From contig CAMCTV010000006.1 in assembly GCA_945878635.1 (NCBI GenBank), positions 1 through 42,756 on the forward strand: DNA of 42,756 nt, read 5' to 3'. The notes beneath the pieces are model-generated. The model ran no database searches and was not told where the DNA came from. It was given only the letters and a program-made list of their open reading frames with translations. Shown piece by piece: positions 1-8,153 of this stretch. Each line of letters opens with the position of its first letter. The first letter of the stretch is position 1. The position numbers were made by a program, and so were the translations under genes. This DNA is from Chryseobacterium gleum. GTDB lineage: Bacteria; Bacteroidota; Bacteroidia; Flavobacteriales_D; Sanyastnellaceae.

Positions 1-765
1 CCGTTTCATTCTTTCGGGAGTATTCAGTTCTCTTGGGAAGCGCACACCATCCAATCCATTGCAGAGAATAAGGGTAATGCTCTCTTGGCGGAATCTGTTG
101 AATCGGACACATCGTCTTTTCAGGATTTGTCAGGGAGTGTCGATGTTGATAGCAAAGGGCAGATTGCGAGCGATGAGGAGTATAATGAAAAGGAGATTTT
201 TGGTCTAGCTTTATTTGCGCTAACGACAATAACGCTATTTTTCCTGGCAAAGTGGATTGCTCGAAATAGAGTAAAAGGTCATAATAGTTTTGAACATGCG
301 GACCACAGCGCATGGCTGGTTAGGATGGAGGAAATAGAGAGACATACTCTGACATCGAAACTAGGAAATATTGAAAAATGGAAGTCGGATGTAAAGGCAC
401 ATTTGGATTCGCTATTGACTGACGAAAAAATAACAAAATCAGAACAAAATCAGGTTTTGGAAGTCATGAATGGGGTGAATGTAAATGCAATGAAGGATAG
501 TTATTCGAGTATTGTCGGTATTGCAAACAAGAGAACAAGTTGGAACGAAATGTTTTCAAGCGAGGAGGTTGAGAAAATGATTGCCGGAAGCTATTGGCCG
601 GGAATGACAGAGGAGCAATTACTCTTGATGCGCGGCGAACCTGACAAAATTGAATCAGAAATGCTGAAGACAAAGGTCAACAAGTTCTATATATACGGCA
701 CCAAAAGCACAGGCGATGTGTTTGTTTTTAATGAAGGAAAATTAGAGAGATTCAAGGATAGATAA
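1..765 (+). CDS. Unrecognised single-pass membrane protein, 5'-truncated, BamE/SmpA-like C-terminus
   Basis: The frame is open from the first base to the TAA at 763-765, so the gene probably begins before the window; the first possible internal start is a TTG at 85. A polar, acidic stretch is followed by one strongly hydrophobic segment (about residues 43-60 counted from that TTG). A basic stop-transfer stretch and a charged, probably helical region of about 100 residues come next. The last 50 residues contain WPGMTEEQLLLMRGEPDKIE and a short beta-rich end. That resembles the small SmpA/BamE-like fold (Gly-Met-Thr, then hydrophobics, then Gly-x-Pro), which occurs in many unrelated membrane-anchored proteins. 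The likeness is a short motif only. I do not recognise the whole protein and assign no function. It is followed by a 152-base gap and does not look co-transcribed with aspS. Confidence 0.6.
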   Translation, partial: PFHSFGSIQFSWEAHTIQSIAENKGNALLAESVESDTSSFQDLSGSVDVDSKGQIASDEEYNEKEIFGLALFALTTITLFFLAKWIARNRVKGHNSFEHADHSAWLVRMEEIERHTLTSKLGNIEKWKSDVKAHLDSLLTDEKITKSEQNQVLEVMNGVNVNAMKDSYSSIVGIANKRTSWNEMFSSEEVEKMIAGSYWPGMTEEQLLLMRGEPDKIESEMLKTKVNKFYIYGTKSTGDVFVFNEGKLERFKDR

Positions 766-844
766 ATTGTCATCTCTGATATAATGGATGTGATTGCAAT
801 GCGCAGATTGTTCGTTTAGTAATACCCCATCACCTCATCACGAA

Positions 845-878
845 TCGCTTCGTAGCGAAGTATCGCTATCGCTACTTC
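845..878. repeat. Compact inverted/direct repeat between the partial gene and aspS
   Basis: CTTCG and CGAAG flank TAG near 849-860. GTAGCGA (852-858) is complementary to TCGCTAC (869-875), and GAAGTA (857-862) to TACTTC (873-878). TCGCTA occurs twice in tandem (863-874). The element can fold in more than one way and lies just upstream of the aspS promoter. It has no T-tract, so it is not an ordinary intrinsic terminator. Its role is unknown; it could be an intergenic repeat family member. Confidence 0.45.
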
Positions 879-892
879 ACCACTTCTTTCCC

Positions 893-900
893 TATCTTTG
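893..900 (+). promoter_or_regulatory. Bacteroidota -7 element for aspS
   Basis: TATCTTTG matches the TAnnTTTG -7 consensus of the Bacteroidota primary sigma factor exactly and ends 17 bases before the aspS ATG. I see no clear TTG -33 element at the expected distance; the hairpin repeat at 845-878 occupies that place. Confidence 0.6.
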
Positions 901-917
901 TCCTTCAAAATTTTCTT

Positions 918-2663
918 ATGCATCGTACACATACCTGCGGAGAGCTCCGCGCTGAACATATTGGTCAAACCGTCATCCTCAGCGGTTGGGTGCAACGCAG
1001 CCGCGACCTAGGCGGAATGACCTTCGTCGATCTACGCGATAGATACGGCATTACCCAACTCGCATTCAACATGGAAACCCATGAAGCCCTCTGCCTAGAA
1101 GCCAGAAAATGGGGCCGCGAATTTGTTATAAAAGCCACCGGAACGGTCATCGAAAGACATTCCAAAAATGCGCAAATGCTTACTGGGGATATCGAAATTC
1201 AAGTCACTGATTTTACTTTGCTCAACGCTTCAAAAACACCTCCTTTCACCATCGAAGATGAAAGCGATGGCGGTGATGATTTGCGCATGCAATGGCGTTT
1301 TTTAGACTTGCGCCGGAATCCATTGAAGAACAATTTGATGCTTCGCCACCGCATGGGCATTGTCGCTAGAAACTTTTTGGATCAACAGGGTTTCTTGGAA
1401 ATAGAAACTCCTTATTTGATCAAATCAACGCCTGAAGGAGCCCGTGATTTTGTGGTACCTAGCCGCATGAATCCTGGTCAATTCTACGCCCTTCCCCAAT
1501 CTCCACAAACTTTCAAACAGCTTTTGATGGTGAGTGGTTACGATCGTTACTACCAAATTGTGCGTTGCTTCCGTGATGAAGATTTGCGTGCTGACCGTCA
1601 ACCTGAGTTTACCCAAATCGATTGTGAGATGGCTTTTGTCGAACAACAAGACATCTTGAACATGTTCGAAGGTTTGGTGAAAACATTGTTCCGCGATGTC
1701 AAAGGTGTGGAGCTGGAAAATGTACCGCACATGACCTACGCCGATGCCATGCAATACTATGGCTCAGACAAACCAGATGTGCGTTTTGACATGAAGTTCA
1801 ACGACCTTTCTCCATTGATTCAGAACAAAGGCTTTCAAGTCTTTGACGCCGCGCAATGCGTATTGGGCATTGTGGCCAAAGGAGCAGGAAATTATACCAG
1901 AAAACAATTGGACGAATTGACCGACTGGGTTAAACGCCCTCAAATTGGCGCCAAAGGTTTGGTCTATTGTCTTTGCCAACCAGAAGGGGCCTTTAAGTCC
2001 TCTGTAGATAAGTTTTACAACCAAGAGCAATGGAAAGAAATCGCGGCGCAAATGGGCGCTGCAGAAGGTGATTTGATTTTAATACTATCCGGCGATCTGC
2101 GCGCCACCCGCAAACAATTGGGTGAACTGCGCTTGCACATGGGCAATTTATTGGGATTGAGAAACCCCAACGTATTCAAGCCTTTGTGGGTGGTGGACTT
2201 CCCATTGGTGGAATGGAATGAAGAGGCACAACGTTGGTTTGCCATGCACCATCCATTCACCTCACCCAAGCCAGAGCATATTGACTTATTGGACAACGAT
2301 CCTGGCGCGGTGAACGCCAACGCCTATGACTTTGTCATCAACGGTGTTGAAGTGGGTGGAGGCTCTATTCGTATTCATGATAGAAACGTGCAAGCCAGAA
2401 TGTTTGATCTTTTGGGCTTCACACCAGAGGAGGCCCAAGCGCAATTTGGATTTTTATTGAACGCCTTTGAATACGGGGCGCCGCCACACGGTGGAATCGC
2501 TTTCGGTTTTGACCGCTTGTGTTCTTTGTTTGGTGGTTCCGACAGTATCCGTGATTTCATTGCCTTCCCCAAAAACAACAGCGGAAGAGATGTGATGATT
2601 GATGCGCCATCGGTCATTGATCAAAAGCAATTGGACGAGTTGTCCATTGAGGTAAAGGCATAA
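918..2663 (+). CDS. aspS: Aspartyl-tRNA synthetase
   Basis: Class II synthetase of 581 residues, the usual length of the bacterial type, charging tRNA-Asp in the cytoplasm. The N-terminal OB-fold anticodon-binding domain includes [11 protein letters not shown]. The catalytic core has motif 2 around [18 protein letters not shown] and motif 3 [10 protein letters not shown] near the end. The bacterial GAD insertion lies between them. Leu31 follows RSRD, and a Lys sits near position 83. In the family these positions separate discriminating enzymes (Leu, Lys, as in E. coli) from non-discriminating ones (His, Gly), so this enzyme is probably tRNA-Asp specific; that is inference. The ATG follows the -7 element closely. 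plsC overlaps the stop by one base (TAATG) and gatC follows, so the three are probably one transcript. Confidence 0.98.
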   Translation: MHRTHTCGELRAEHIGQTVILSGWVQRSRDLGGMTFVDLRDRYGITQLAFNMETHEALCLEARKWGREFVIKATGTVIERHSKNAQMLTGDIEIQVTDFTLLNASKTPPFTIEDESDGGDDLRMQWRFLDLRRNPLKNNLMLRHRMGIVARNFLDQQGFLEIETPYLIKSTPEGARDFVVPSRMNPGQFYALPQSPQTFKQLLMVSGYDRYYQIVRCFRDEDLRADRQPEFTQIDCEMAFVEQQDILNMFEGLVKTLFRDVKGVELENVPHMTYADAMQYYGSDKPDVRFDMKFNDLSPLIQNKGFQVFDAAQCVLGIVAKGAGNYTRKQLDELTDWVKRPQIGAKGLVYCLCQPEGAFKSSVDKFYNQEQWKEIAAQMGAAEGDLILILSGDLRATRKQLGELRLHMGNLLGLRNPNVFKPLWVVDFPLVEWNEEAQRWFAMHHPFTSPKPEHIDLLDNDPGAVNANAYDFVINGVEVGGGSIRIHDRNVQARMFDLLGFTPEEAQAQFGFLLNAFEYGAPPHGGIAFGFDRLCSLFGGSDSIRDFIAFPKNNSGRDVMIDAPSVIDQKQLDELSIEVKA

Positions 2664-3403
2664 TGGATAAATTACTGTCACCGGTTTATTTTGTTTACAA
2701 ACTATGGATTGGTGCAGTGTTTTGGACCACGTTGTTGGCATTGTTTCCTTTTTTTTGGATATTGTTGTACAATAAAACAACCTATCCTCAAGCTTTCCAA
2801 CTCAAACGTTTTTGGTCATGGTTGATTAGAACTTTGATTTTTTGTCCTGTTGTTGTAAAAAACAAAGATAAATTTCCAAATCAGCCATTTATTGTCACCA
2901 GCAACCACATCAGTTATCTGGATACTGTATTTATGTATGCGTTGTTGGAACGCTATTTTTTGTTTATCGGAAAAGCGGAATTGCTCAAGTGGCCCTTGTT
3001 TTCGTTGTTCTTTAAAAAGCAAGATATTCCAGTACACAGAGGAAATCCAAGAGAAGCGTTTTTGTCATTGAAATTAGCTGGAGACGCCTTGCAGAGGGGA
3101 GAGAATATTGCCATTTATCCTGAAGGAACCATACCCGATGAGGCCCCTGAGATGCGCCCCTTCAAGACAGGCGCTTTTAAATTGGCCATCGCGCAGCAAG
3201 TACCCATTGTCCCCATCGTTTGGCACAACAATCACCGTGTGATGTTGGATCCTTCAAAATTGATTTCTTACTCTCTGCCCCGCGTGGTGAACGTAACTGT
3301 TTTAGATCCTATTTCAACAATAGGTATGACTGAGGCAGATGTTGTAAGTTTGCGGGACAAAGTTTTTGGAAAAATTCAAGCATGTTTGAAAAATGAAGAT
3401 TGA
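2663..3403 (+). CDS. plsC: 1-acyl-sn-glycerol-3-phosphate acyltransferase (PlsC family)
   Basis: Membrane-bound acyltransferase of 246 residues that adds the second acyl chain to lysophosphatidic acid, giving phosphatidic acid. The catalytic block NHISYLD (residues 81-87) fits NHx4D. The glycerophosphate-binding block YPEGT is at 152-156. A hydrophobic N-terminal segment (about 16-36) should anchor it in the inner membrane. The start codon overlaps the aspS stop by one base and the end overlaps gatC by 11 bases, which suggests translational coupling. Its product feeds CdsA, encoded at 28951 in this window. The exact acyl donor (acyl-ACP or acyl-CoA) cannot be read from sequence. Confidence 0.92.
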   Translation: MDKLLSPVYFVYKLWIGAVFWTTLLALFPFFWILLYNKTTYPQAFQLKRFWSWLIRTLIFCPVVVKNKDKFPNQPFIVTSNHISYLDTVFMYALLERYFLFIGKAELLKWPLFSLFFKKQDIPVHRGNPREAFLSLKLAGDALQRGENIAIYPEGTIPDEAPEMRPFKTGAFKLAIAQQVPIVPIVWHNNHRVMLDPSKLISYSLPRVVNVTVLDPISTIGMTEADVVSLRDKVFGKIQACLKNED

Positions 3404-3692
3404 TAAAGAAACAGTGGATCGCCTGGCAGAGTTGGCCAAGTTAGAGTTCAATGAGGCAAGCAAAGAGGCCATGGTCAAGGATTTGACCAATATGCTTGAT
3501 TTTATTGATCAACTGAATGCATTGGATGTGGAAGGAGTTGAGCCTCTCATCTTTGTCAATGAGCGCAACAACAACGTACTGCGAGAGGATAAGATAGAAC
3601 ATCCCATCACACAGGCCGAGGCGCTTAAGAATGCCCCGCAGAAGGACATGTATTATTTCAGAGTACCTAAAGTAATTGGACAAAGTGAGTAA
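3393..3692 (+). CDS. gatC: Asp/Glu-tRNA amidotransferase subunit C
   Basis: Small protein of 99 residues matching GatC: an N-terminal helix pair (TVDRLAELAKLEFNE), then MLDFIDQLNALDVEGVEPL, and a C-terminal stretch ending FRVPKVIG. GatC wraps around GatA and GatB in the complex that amidates misacylated Glu-tRNA-Gln and/or Asp-tRNA-Asn. gatA and gatB are not in this window. It starts 11 bases inside plsC. With an AspRS that looks discriminating, Glu-tRNA-Gln is the more likely substrate here. Confidence 0.93.
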   Translation: MKIDKETVDRLAELAKLEFNEASKEAMVKDLTNMLDFIDQLNALDVEGVEPLIFVNERNNNVLREDKIEHPITQAEALKNAPQKDMYYFRVPKVIGQSE

Positions 3693-3729
3693 AGTGACTG
3701 CGGTTGCAGTTGTCTAATCGAAAGTGTTT

Positions 3730-3737
3730 CATATTTG
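3730..3737 (+). promoter_or_regulatory. Candidate -7 element for the bacilliredoxin gene
   Basis: CATATTTG matches TAnnTTTG in seven of eight positions and ends 17 bases before the ATG at 3755. TTG at 3710-3712 lies 17 bases upstream and could serve as the -33 element. Confidence 0.4.
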
Positions 3738-3754
3738 TAAAAAATTAAAGTAAG

Positions 3755-4168
3755 ATGTATCCTCCAGAATTAGTAGCACCGATGCGTGCGGAATTAGATC
3801 AATTGGGATTTGAGCAAACCATGACTGTAGAAGCGGTTGACCAAGCGGTGAACACAACAGGTACGGTATTGATGGTCTTGAATTCAGTATGTGGTTGTGC
3901 GGCAGGAAGCATGCGCCCAGGAGTCAGAAAGTCCTTGGAAGGTGCCGCCAAGAAGCCCGGCAAAATGGTTTCTTCCTTTGCTGGTGTGGATAGAGACGCC
4001 GTTGTGAGAGCCAGACAATACATGTTGCCTTATCCTCCATCTTCACCAAGTATCGCTTTGTTCAAAGACGGAAAGTTGATGCACATGGTAGAGCGCCATC
4101 ACATTGAAGGAAGAACAGCGGATATGATTGCTGAACACCTGAAAATGGTGTATGAAGAGTTTTGTTAA
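3755..4168 (+). CDS. Bacilliredoxin BrxA/BrxB family protein (YphP/YqiW)
   Basis: Protein of 137 residues with a thioredoxin-like fold and the family motif CGC (Cys46 and Cys48) within NSVCGCAAGSMRPG. Firmicute relatives remove bacillithiol from S-bacillithiolated proteins, and some Bacteroidota also make bacillithiol. The sequence shows both redox cysteines, a VDRDAVVRARQYMLPYPPSSPS segment containing the conserved Pro-rich loop, and a C-terminal helix. It has its own candidate promoter and a strong terminator, so it is probably monocistronic. The role in this organism (bacillithiol or another low-molecular-weight thiol) is inferred from family only; no bacillithiol synthesis genes lie in the window. 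Confidence 0.9.
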   Translation: MYPPELVAPMRAELDQLGFEQTMTVEAVDQAVNTTGTVLMVLNSVCGCAAGSMRPGVRKSLEGAAKKPGKMVSSFAGVDRDAVVRARQYMLPYPPSSPSIALFKDGKLMHMVERHHIEGRTADMIAEHLKMVYEEFC

Positions 4169-4190
4169 ATAAGACAACCCTCAAATAGCT

Positions 4191-4216
4191 AAAATCGACC
4201 TCGGTCGATTTTTTTG
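4191..4216 (+). terminator. Intrinsic terminator after the bacilliredoxin gene
   Basis: AAATCGACC (4192-4200) pairs perfectly with GGTCGATTT (4203-4211) across a two-base TC gap, so the real loop is slightly larger, and a T-run follows. It starts 23 bases after the stop codon. Confidence 0.85.
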
Positions 4217-4246
4217 TGGATAAACTGTTAATAAGCCCTATCTTTG
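4214..4246 (+). promoter_or_regulatory. Promoter for the DEAD-box helicase
   Basis: TATCTTTG at 4239-4246 is an exact TAnnTTTG -7 element. TTG at 4214-4216, in the terminator T-run, lies 22 bases upstream as a -33 element. The start codon is 108 bases further on, so the leader is unusually long for this window. Confidence 0.6.
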
Positions 4247-4354
4247 CCAAGAATTAATTGTACGGCTACGATTTCTTTTTTTTGTTTTCCGAGTAAATGA
4301 TACGGATAGAATCAGGAAGAAGTTGTTATAACTCGGACAGCAAAAAAAATTATT
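4247..4354 (+). promoter_or_regulatory. Long 5' leader of the DEAD-box helicase with a possible stem
   Basis: About 100 bases separate the promoter from the ATG. TCCGAGT (4288-4294) is complementary to ACTCGGA (4331-4337), enclosing 36 bases and ending just before the A-rich start region. A pyrimidine run (4271-4288) precedes it. Long structured leaders are known on cold-induced DEAD-box helicase genes; that this is one is inference. Confidence 0.35.
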
Positions 4355-5866
4355 ATGAAATCATTTGAAGAGCTAGGACTAGATGCGTCTATCCTAAAGG
4401 CATTGAAAGATGCGGGATATGAAAATCCCACCCCAGTACAAGAAGGAACCATTGAGTGGGCCATTGAGGGCCACGACGTTTTGGGCTGTGCCCAAACAGG
4501 TACCGGAAAAACAGCAGCGTTTACTTTACCCATTCTGCATTGCTTAGCCAACCGACAAGACAAGGGAATCAAAGCCTTGATTTTGGCACCAACACGTGAA
4601 TTGGCCATGCAAATTGGCTCGTCATTGCGTGATTATTCAAAATACATGCGTGTAAGACACACCGTTATCTATGGTGGTGTTTCTGCTTATGAGCAAATCA
4701 AGAACTTGCGCCGTGGAGTAGATGTTTTGATTGCAACTCCCGGTCGTTTGTTGGATTTGCACAATCAACGTCATGTGAATTTGAGCAACGTTGAGTTTTT
4801 GGTTTTGGATGAGGCAGATCGCATGTTAGACATGGGATTCATTCATGACATCAAGACCATCGAGTCTTTGTGTGCTGAGAAAAAACAAACATTGTTTTTC
4901 TCTGCGACGATGCCGCCTGATGTTCGCAAATTGGCTATGGGAATTTTGAATGACCCCAAGCAATTGGACATTGCGCCAGCAGAGCAGCGTGTTGACAGTA
5001 TCGAGCAAGAGATGGTGATATTGCGCAGAGATCGCAAGCGTGCGATGTTGACACAATGGTTGGATGAGAATCCAGAAGGCCAAGTGTTGATCTTCACCAA
5101 AACCAAGCGTGGTGCTGATCGCGTGGAGGAAGACCTACAAGAACAAGGTTACCGCGCAGTAGCTATCCATGGCGATAAGAGCCAAGGAGCAAGAACCCGC
5201 GCATTGGGTGACTTCAAGAGAAACAAGTCTAGAATTTTGGTCGCAACGGATGTTGCATCAAGAGGTATCGATGTTGATCAATTGCCCTTTGTTATCAACT
5301 TTGATATGCCAGAAAATGCAGAAACGTATGTACACAGAATAGGCCGTACGGGAAGAGCTGGAGCAAAAGGTAAAGCAATTTCTTTTTGTTGTGAGGATGA
5401 TCGTGATATATTGCACGAAATTGAGAAGCATTTAAATTTAGAAATAAATAAAAATACAGAGCATCCTTTTGTACTTTCGGAAAGAGATTTGGCTGACGTG
5501 TTAGAAAAGCCAACTCGTGGAGGTGGTAGAAGCGGAGGACCAAGCAGAGGTTACAAAGGAAACAGCGGACGTCGTGGTTTCGGCGGCGGCGGCGGTGGCG
5601 GAAGAAGAAATGATTCACGTGGTGGTGGAAGTCGTGGAAATGACAGCCGCGGAGAATACAGAGGCGGTGGAGAAGCACGTTCAGAGAATAGAGGAGAAGG
5701 AAGAACTGAGAACAGAAGTGAGGGAAGATCAGAGACAAGCGGAAATCGCGGCGGTTCTGGTTATGGATCTAGCAGAGGTGGTGGATATGGTGGAGGAAAG
5801 TCTAAATCAAGTTCATCAAGTAGTTCAGGTGTGAAGAAAAAGTTTTTTAGTGGAGCAAAAAAATAA
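4355..5866 (+). CDS. DEAD-box ATP-dependent RNA helicase with RG-rich tail (RhlE-like)
   Basis: Two RecA-like domains carry the full motif set: Q motif ending PTPVQ, AQTGTGKT (46-53), PTRELA, TPGRLLD, DEADRMLDMGF, SAT, DVASRGIDVD and HRIGRTGRAG. This family unwinds short RNA duplexes using ATP, in ribosome assembly or RNA decay. After about residue 375 the last 125 residues are a low-complexity Gly/Arg/Ser tail with repeated RGG-like and SRG units and a run of seven serines, ending VKKKFFSGAKK. Such tails bind RNA without sequence specificity and can drive phase separation. The gene has its own promoter and a long leader. The desaturase follows 22 bases later. RhlE is the closest name from motif spacing; CsdA/DeaD is less likely because the DbpA/CsdA-type RNA-binding domain is absent. 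Confidence 0.95.
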   Translation: MKSFEELGLDASILKALKDAGYENPTPVQEGTIEWAIEGHDVLGCAQTGTGKTAAFTLPILHCLANRQDKGIKALILAPTRELAMQIGSSLRDYSKYMRVRHTVIYGGVSAYEQIKNLRRGVDVLIATPGRLLDLHNQRHVNLSNVEFLVLDEADRMLDMGFIHDIKTIESLCAEKKQTLFFSATMPPDVRKLAMGILNDPKQLDIAPAEQRVDSIEQEMVILRRDRKRAMLTQWLDENPEGQVLIFTKTKRGADRVEEDLQEQGYRAVAIHGDKSQGARTRALGDFKRNKSRILVATDVASRGIDVDQLPFVINFDMPENAETYVHRIGRTGRAGAKGKAISFCCEDDRDILHEIEKHLNLEINKNTEHPFVLSERDLADVLEKPTRGGGRSGGPSRGYKGNSGRRGFGGGGGGGRRNDSRGGGSRGNDSRGEYRGGGEARSENRGEGRTENRSEGRSETSGNRGGSGYGSSRGGGYGGGKSKSSSSSSSGVKKKFFSGAKK

Positions 5867-5888
5867 TTGATTAAACCAACACAATTCA

Positions 5889-6950
5889 ATGAGTAAGTTT
5901 GTATATAACCAAGAAAGCCATCCTTTTTTTGATCGATTGCAACAAAAGGTGTATGCTTATTTTGAGGACAATAAGATAGAGATGACCGGCGGACCAAAAA
6001 TTTGGTTAAAGGCGCTCATTTATATCGCCTTGGCCATTCTCAATTATTGGTTGATGCTTTGGGTAGTTCCCATTGGTGGATGGAGTATATTGCTTTGCAT
6101 CTCCATGGGGGGAATGCTTGCTGCTATTGGATTTAATGTGATGCACGATGGTGCGCATGGAGCGTTCTCCAAGCATGAATGGGTCAACAACATTATGGGT
6201 TTCAGTCTAAACTTTATGGGTGGTGATGTAAATCTTTGGAAAATCAAACACAATTTGATTCACCACAGTTTCACCAACGTAGAAGGATTGGATGATGACA
6301 TTGATGTTGAGCCTTATTTGCGGACCAACCCACATCAGGAGTACAAGAAAATGCACCGTTTCCAACATTTATATGTCACGTTTTTCTATGCGTTGACTTA
6401 TTTGAATTGGATCTTTTTTGCGGATTTTGAAAAATACTTTACCCGCAAGGTGGGTGATGTTACCTTCAAAAAACTAAGCACCAAAGCGCACATTTCTTTT
6501 TGGTTTGGCAAAGTAGGATTCATTTTCTTGGCGCTTGTTCTTCCCATGATTGTGGTTGGTGTGTGGAAAACCTTGGTTGGATTTATCATAGCTACTTTCG
6601 CTTGTGGTATCCTTTTGGCGCTGGTATTCCAAGTAGCTCACGTTGTTAAGGAGACCAGTTTCCTTTCAGCAGATGAGAAGAGAACGGATATGGAATGGGC
6701 TGTGACGCAATTGCACGGAACAGCTAATTTTTCTACCAAGAATCCAATCATGCTTTTCTTAACCGGTGGATTGAACCATCAAATTGAACACCATTTGTTC
6801 CCAAGAATCTCGCACATTCATTACCCTCAAATCAGTAAGATTGTAAAGGAAACTTGTGCTGAGTTTGGGGTTCAGTATCATGAATACAAATCTTTTTTAT
6901 CTGCAGTTTCATCACATTATGGACATCTCAGAAGAATGGGTGTTGCATAG
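5889..6950 (+). CDS. Membrane fatty acid desaturase (front-end/acyl-lipid type)
   Basis: Integral membrane di-iron desaturase of 353 residues that puts a double bond into acyl chains. All three histidine boxes are present: HDGAH (86-90), HNLIHH (121-126) and QIEHH (298-302). A Gln as first residue of the third box is typical of front-end (delta-6-like) desaturases, but no cytochrome b5 domain is fused, so an external electron donor is needed. Hydrophobic pairs lie near 40-80 and 205-250. Regioselectivity cannot be read from this. It follows the RNA helicase at 22 bases with no clear promoter of its own. Both are of types often induced by cold, so co-expression would make sense, though this is inference. 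Confidence 0.9.
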   Translation: MSKFVYNQESHPFFDRLQQKVYAYFEDNKIEMTGGPKIWLKALIYIALAILNYWLMLWVVPIGGWSILLCISMGGMLAAIGFNVMHDGAHGAFSKHEWVNNIMGFSLNFMGGDVNLWKIKHNLIHHSFTNVEGLDDDIDVEPYLRTNPHQEYKKMHRFQHLYVTFFYALTYLNWIFFADFEKYFTRKVGDVTFKKLSTKAHISFWFGKVGFIFLALVLPMIVVGVWKTLVGFIIATFACGILLALVFQVAHVVKETSFLSADEKRTDMEWAVTQLHGTANFSTKNPIMLFLTGGLNHQIEHHLFPRISHIHYPQISKIVKETCAEFGVQYHEYKSFLSAVSSHYGHLRRMGVA

Positions 6951-6969
6951 GCAAATGAATGAATATTGA

Positions 6970-6997
6970 AAAAGCCGGTCATCGACCGGCTTTTTTT
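6970..6997. terminator. Bidirectional terminator between the desaturase and hppD
   Basis: AAAGCCGGTC (6971-6980) and GACCGGCTTT (6984-6993) form a perfect ten-base stem with a three-base loop. A T-run follows on the plus strand and an A-run precedes it, so it can stop both converging transcripts. Confidence 0.92.
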
Positions 6998-7010
6998 ATT
7001 TCTTAGGTTT

Positions 7011-8150
7011 TTACAAAGTGCCTCTGCGCTCTTGTTCACGCTCAATGGATTCAAATAAAGCTTTGAAATTTCCCTTACCAAAACTTTGAGCACCCTTTCT
7101 TTGGATGATCTCAAAAAACATGGTGGGCCTGTCCAATACAGGTTTGGTGAACAACTGTAACAAGTATCCTTCATCATCACGGTCAATCAAAATACCCAAC
7201 TCTTTCAAAGGAGCCAAATCCTCGTCAATTTGTCCAACACGATCGAGGACATCGTCGTAGTAGGAAGGTGGTACGTATAAAAATTCTACCCCACCAGCTT
7301 TTAGTCGTTTTACAGTGTCAATAATATTATCGGTGGCAACAGCAATGTGCTGCACGCCGGCACCATTATAGAAGTTTATATATTCCTCAATTTGACTTTT
7401 CTTGCGACCCTCCGCAGGTTCGTTGATGGGAAATTTGATTCTACCGTTCCCATTGGCCATTACCTTGCTCATCAATGCTGTATACTCCGTACTGATGTCT
7501 TTGTCATCAAAGCTAACCAATTGAGTAAAGCCCATGACTTTGGCATAAAAGTCAACCCAAGTATTCATCTCATTCCAACCCACATTGCCCACCATGTGAT
7601 CAATGAACAACAAGCCAGCTCCTGTGGTTTCGAAATCGGTTTTCCAATCTTGATACCCAGGAAGGAAAACGCCGTTGTAATTTTTTCTTTCGATGAAATA
7701 GTGTAAGGTCTCTCCGTATGTATGAATAGCAGAAATCACCACCTCACCATCTTTGTCCTTAAGAACAACAGGTTCCATGTTACTCACCGCCCCTCTCTGG
7801 GTTGTCTGTTCCCAGCTGTAGGTCGCATCATCCACCCAAATAGCTACCACCTTAACACCATCACCATGGGCGTTGATGTGGGCATTGATTGGACCATCCT
7901 GTTGCAATGGAGAGGTCAATACCAAGCGAATTTTCCCTTGTTCCAACACATAGGAAACGCGGTCTTTTGAGCCCGTTTCTAAACCAGCATAGGCGACAGG
8001 TTTAAATCCCCATGCGTTCATGTAATAATAGGCAGCTTGTTTGGCATTCCCTACGTATAATTCTACGTAATCTGTTCCCAAAAGGGGCAAAAAGTCTTGT
8101 GCGTTTCTAAAGACTTTTTCAAGTTTCAAAGATGTATTGTCTGTTATCAT
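7011..8150 (-). CDS. hppD: 4-hydroxyphenylpyruvate dioxygenase
   Basis: Fe(II) enzyme of 379 residues that converts 4-hydroxyphenylpyruvate to homogentisate, the second step of tyrosine breakdown. It has two vicinal-oxygen-chelate modules. The metal ligands are visible as His185 (LFIDHMVGNV), His268 (GAGVQHIAVATDNI) and Glu347 (MFFEIIQRKG). The C-terminal helix FGKGNFKALFESIEREQE closes the active site, as in known structures. Length and motifs are those of the true enzyme rather than hydroxymandelate synthase, although the two are close paralogues. It lies three bases after hmgA on the same strand, whose product acts on its product. Confidence 0.97.
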   Translation of the reverse strand: MITDNTSLKLEKVFRNAQDFLPLLGTDYVELYVGNAKQAAYYYMNAWGFKPVAYAGLETGSKDRVSYVLEQGKIRLVLTSPLQQDGPINAHINAHGDGVKVVAIWVDDATYSWEQTTQRGAVSNMEPVVLKDKDGEVVISAIHTYGETLHYFIERKNYNGVFLPGYQDWKTDFETTGAGLLFIDHMVGNVGWNEMNTWVDFYAKVMGFTQLVSFDDKDISTEYTALMSKVMANGNGRIKFPINEPAEGRKKSQIEEYINFYNGAGVQHIAVATDNIIDTVKRLKAGGVEFLYVPPSYYDDVLDRVGQIDEDLAPLKELGILIDRDDEGYLLQLFTKPVLDRPTMFFEIIQRKGAQSFGKGNFKALFESIEREQERRGTL

Positions 8151-8153
8151 AAT

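Noticed and set aside
5295-5738. 147-residue minus-strand frame rich in His, Phe and Leu
   Set aside because: It is the antisense of the helicase RG-rich tail; low-complexity codons keep the frame open. It has no start context or homology.
5580-5800. Repeated short GGN units that might suggest a repeat array
   Set aside because: The irregular trinucleotide pattern encodes the RG/Ser tail; there are no spacers or palindromic repeats, so it is not CRISPR.
5517-5834. 105-residue plus-strand frame rich in Glu, Val and Ala
   Set aside because: It is the shifted frame of the same Gly/Arg repeat region of the helicase.
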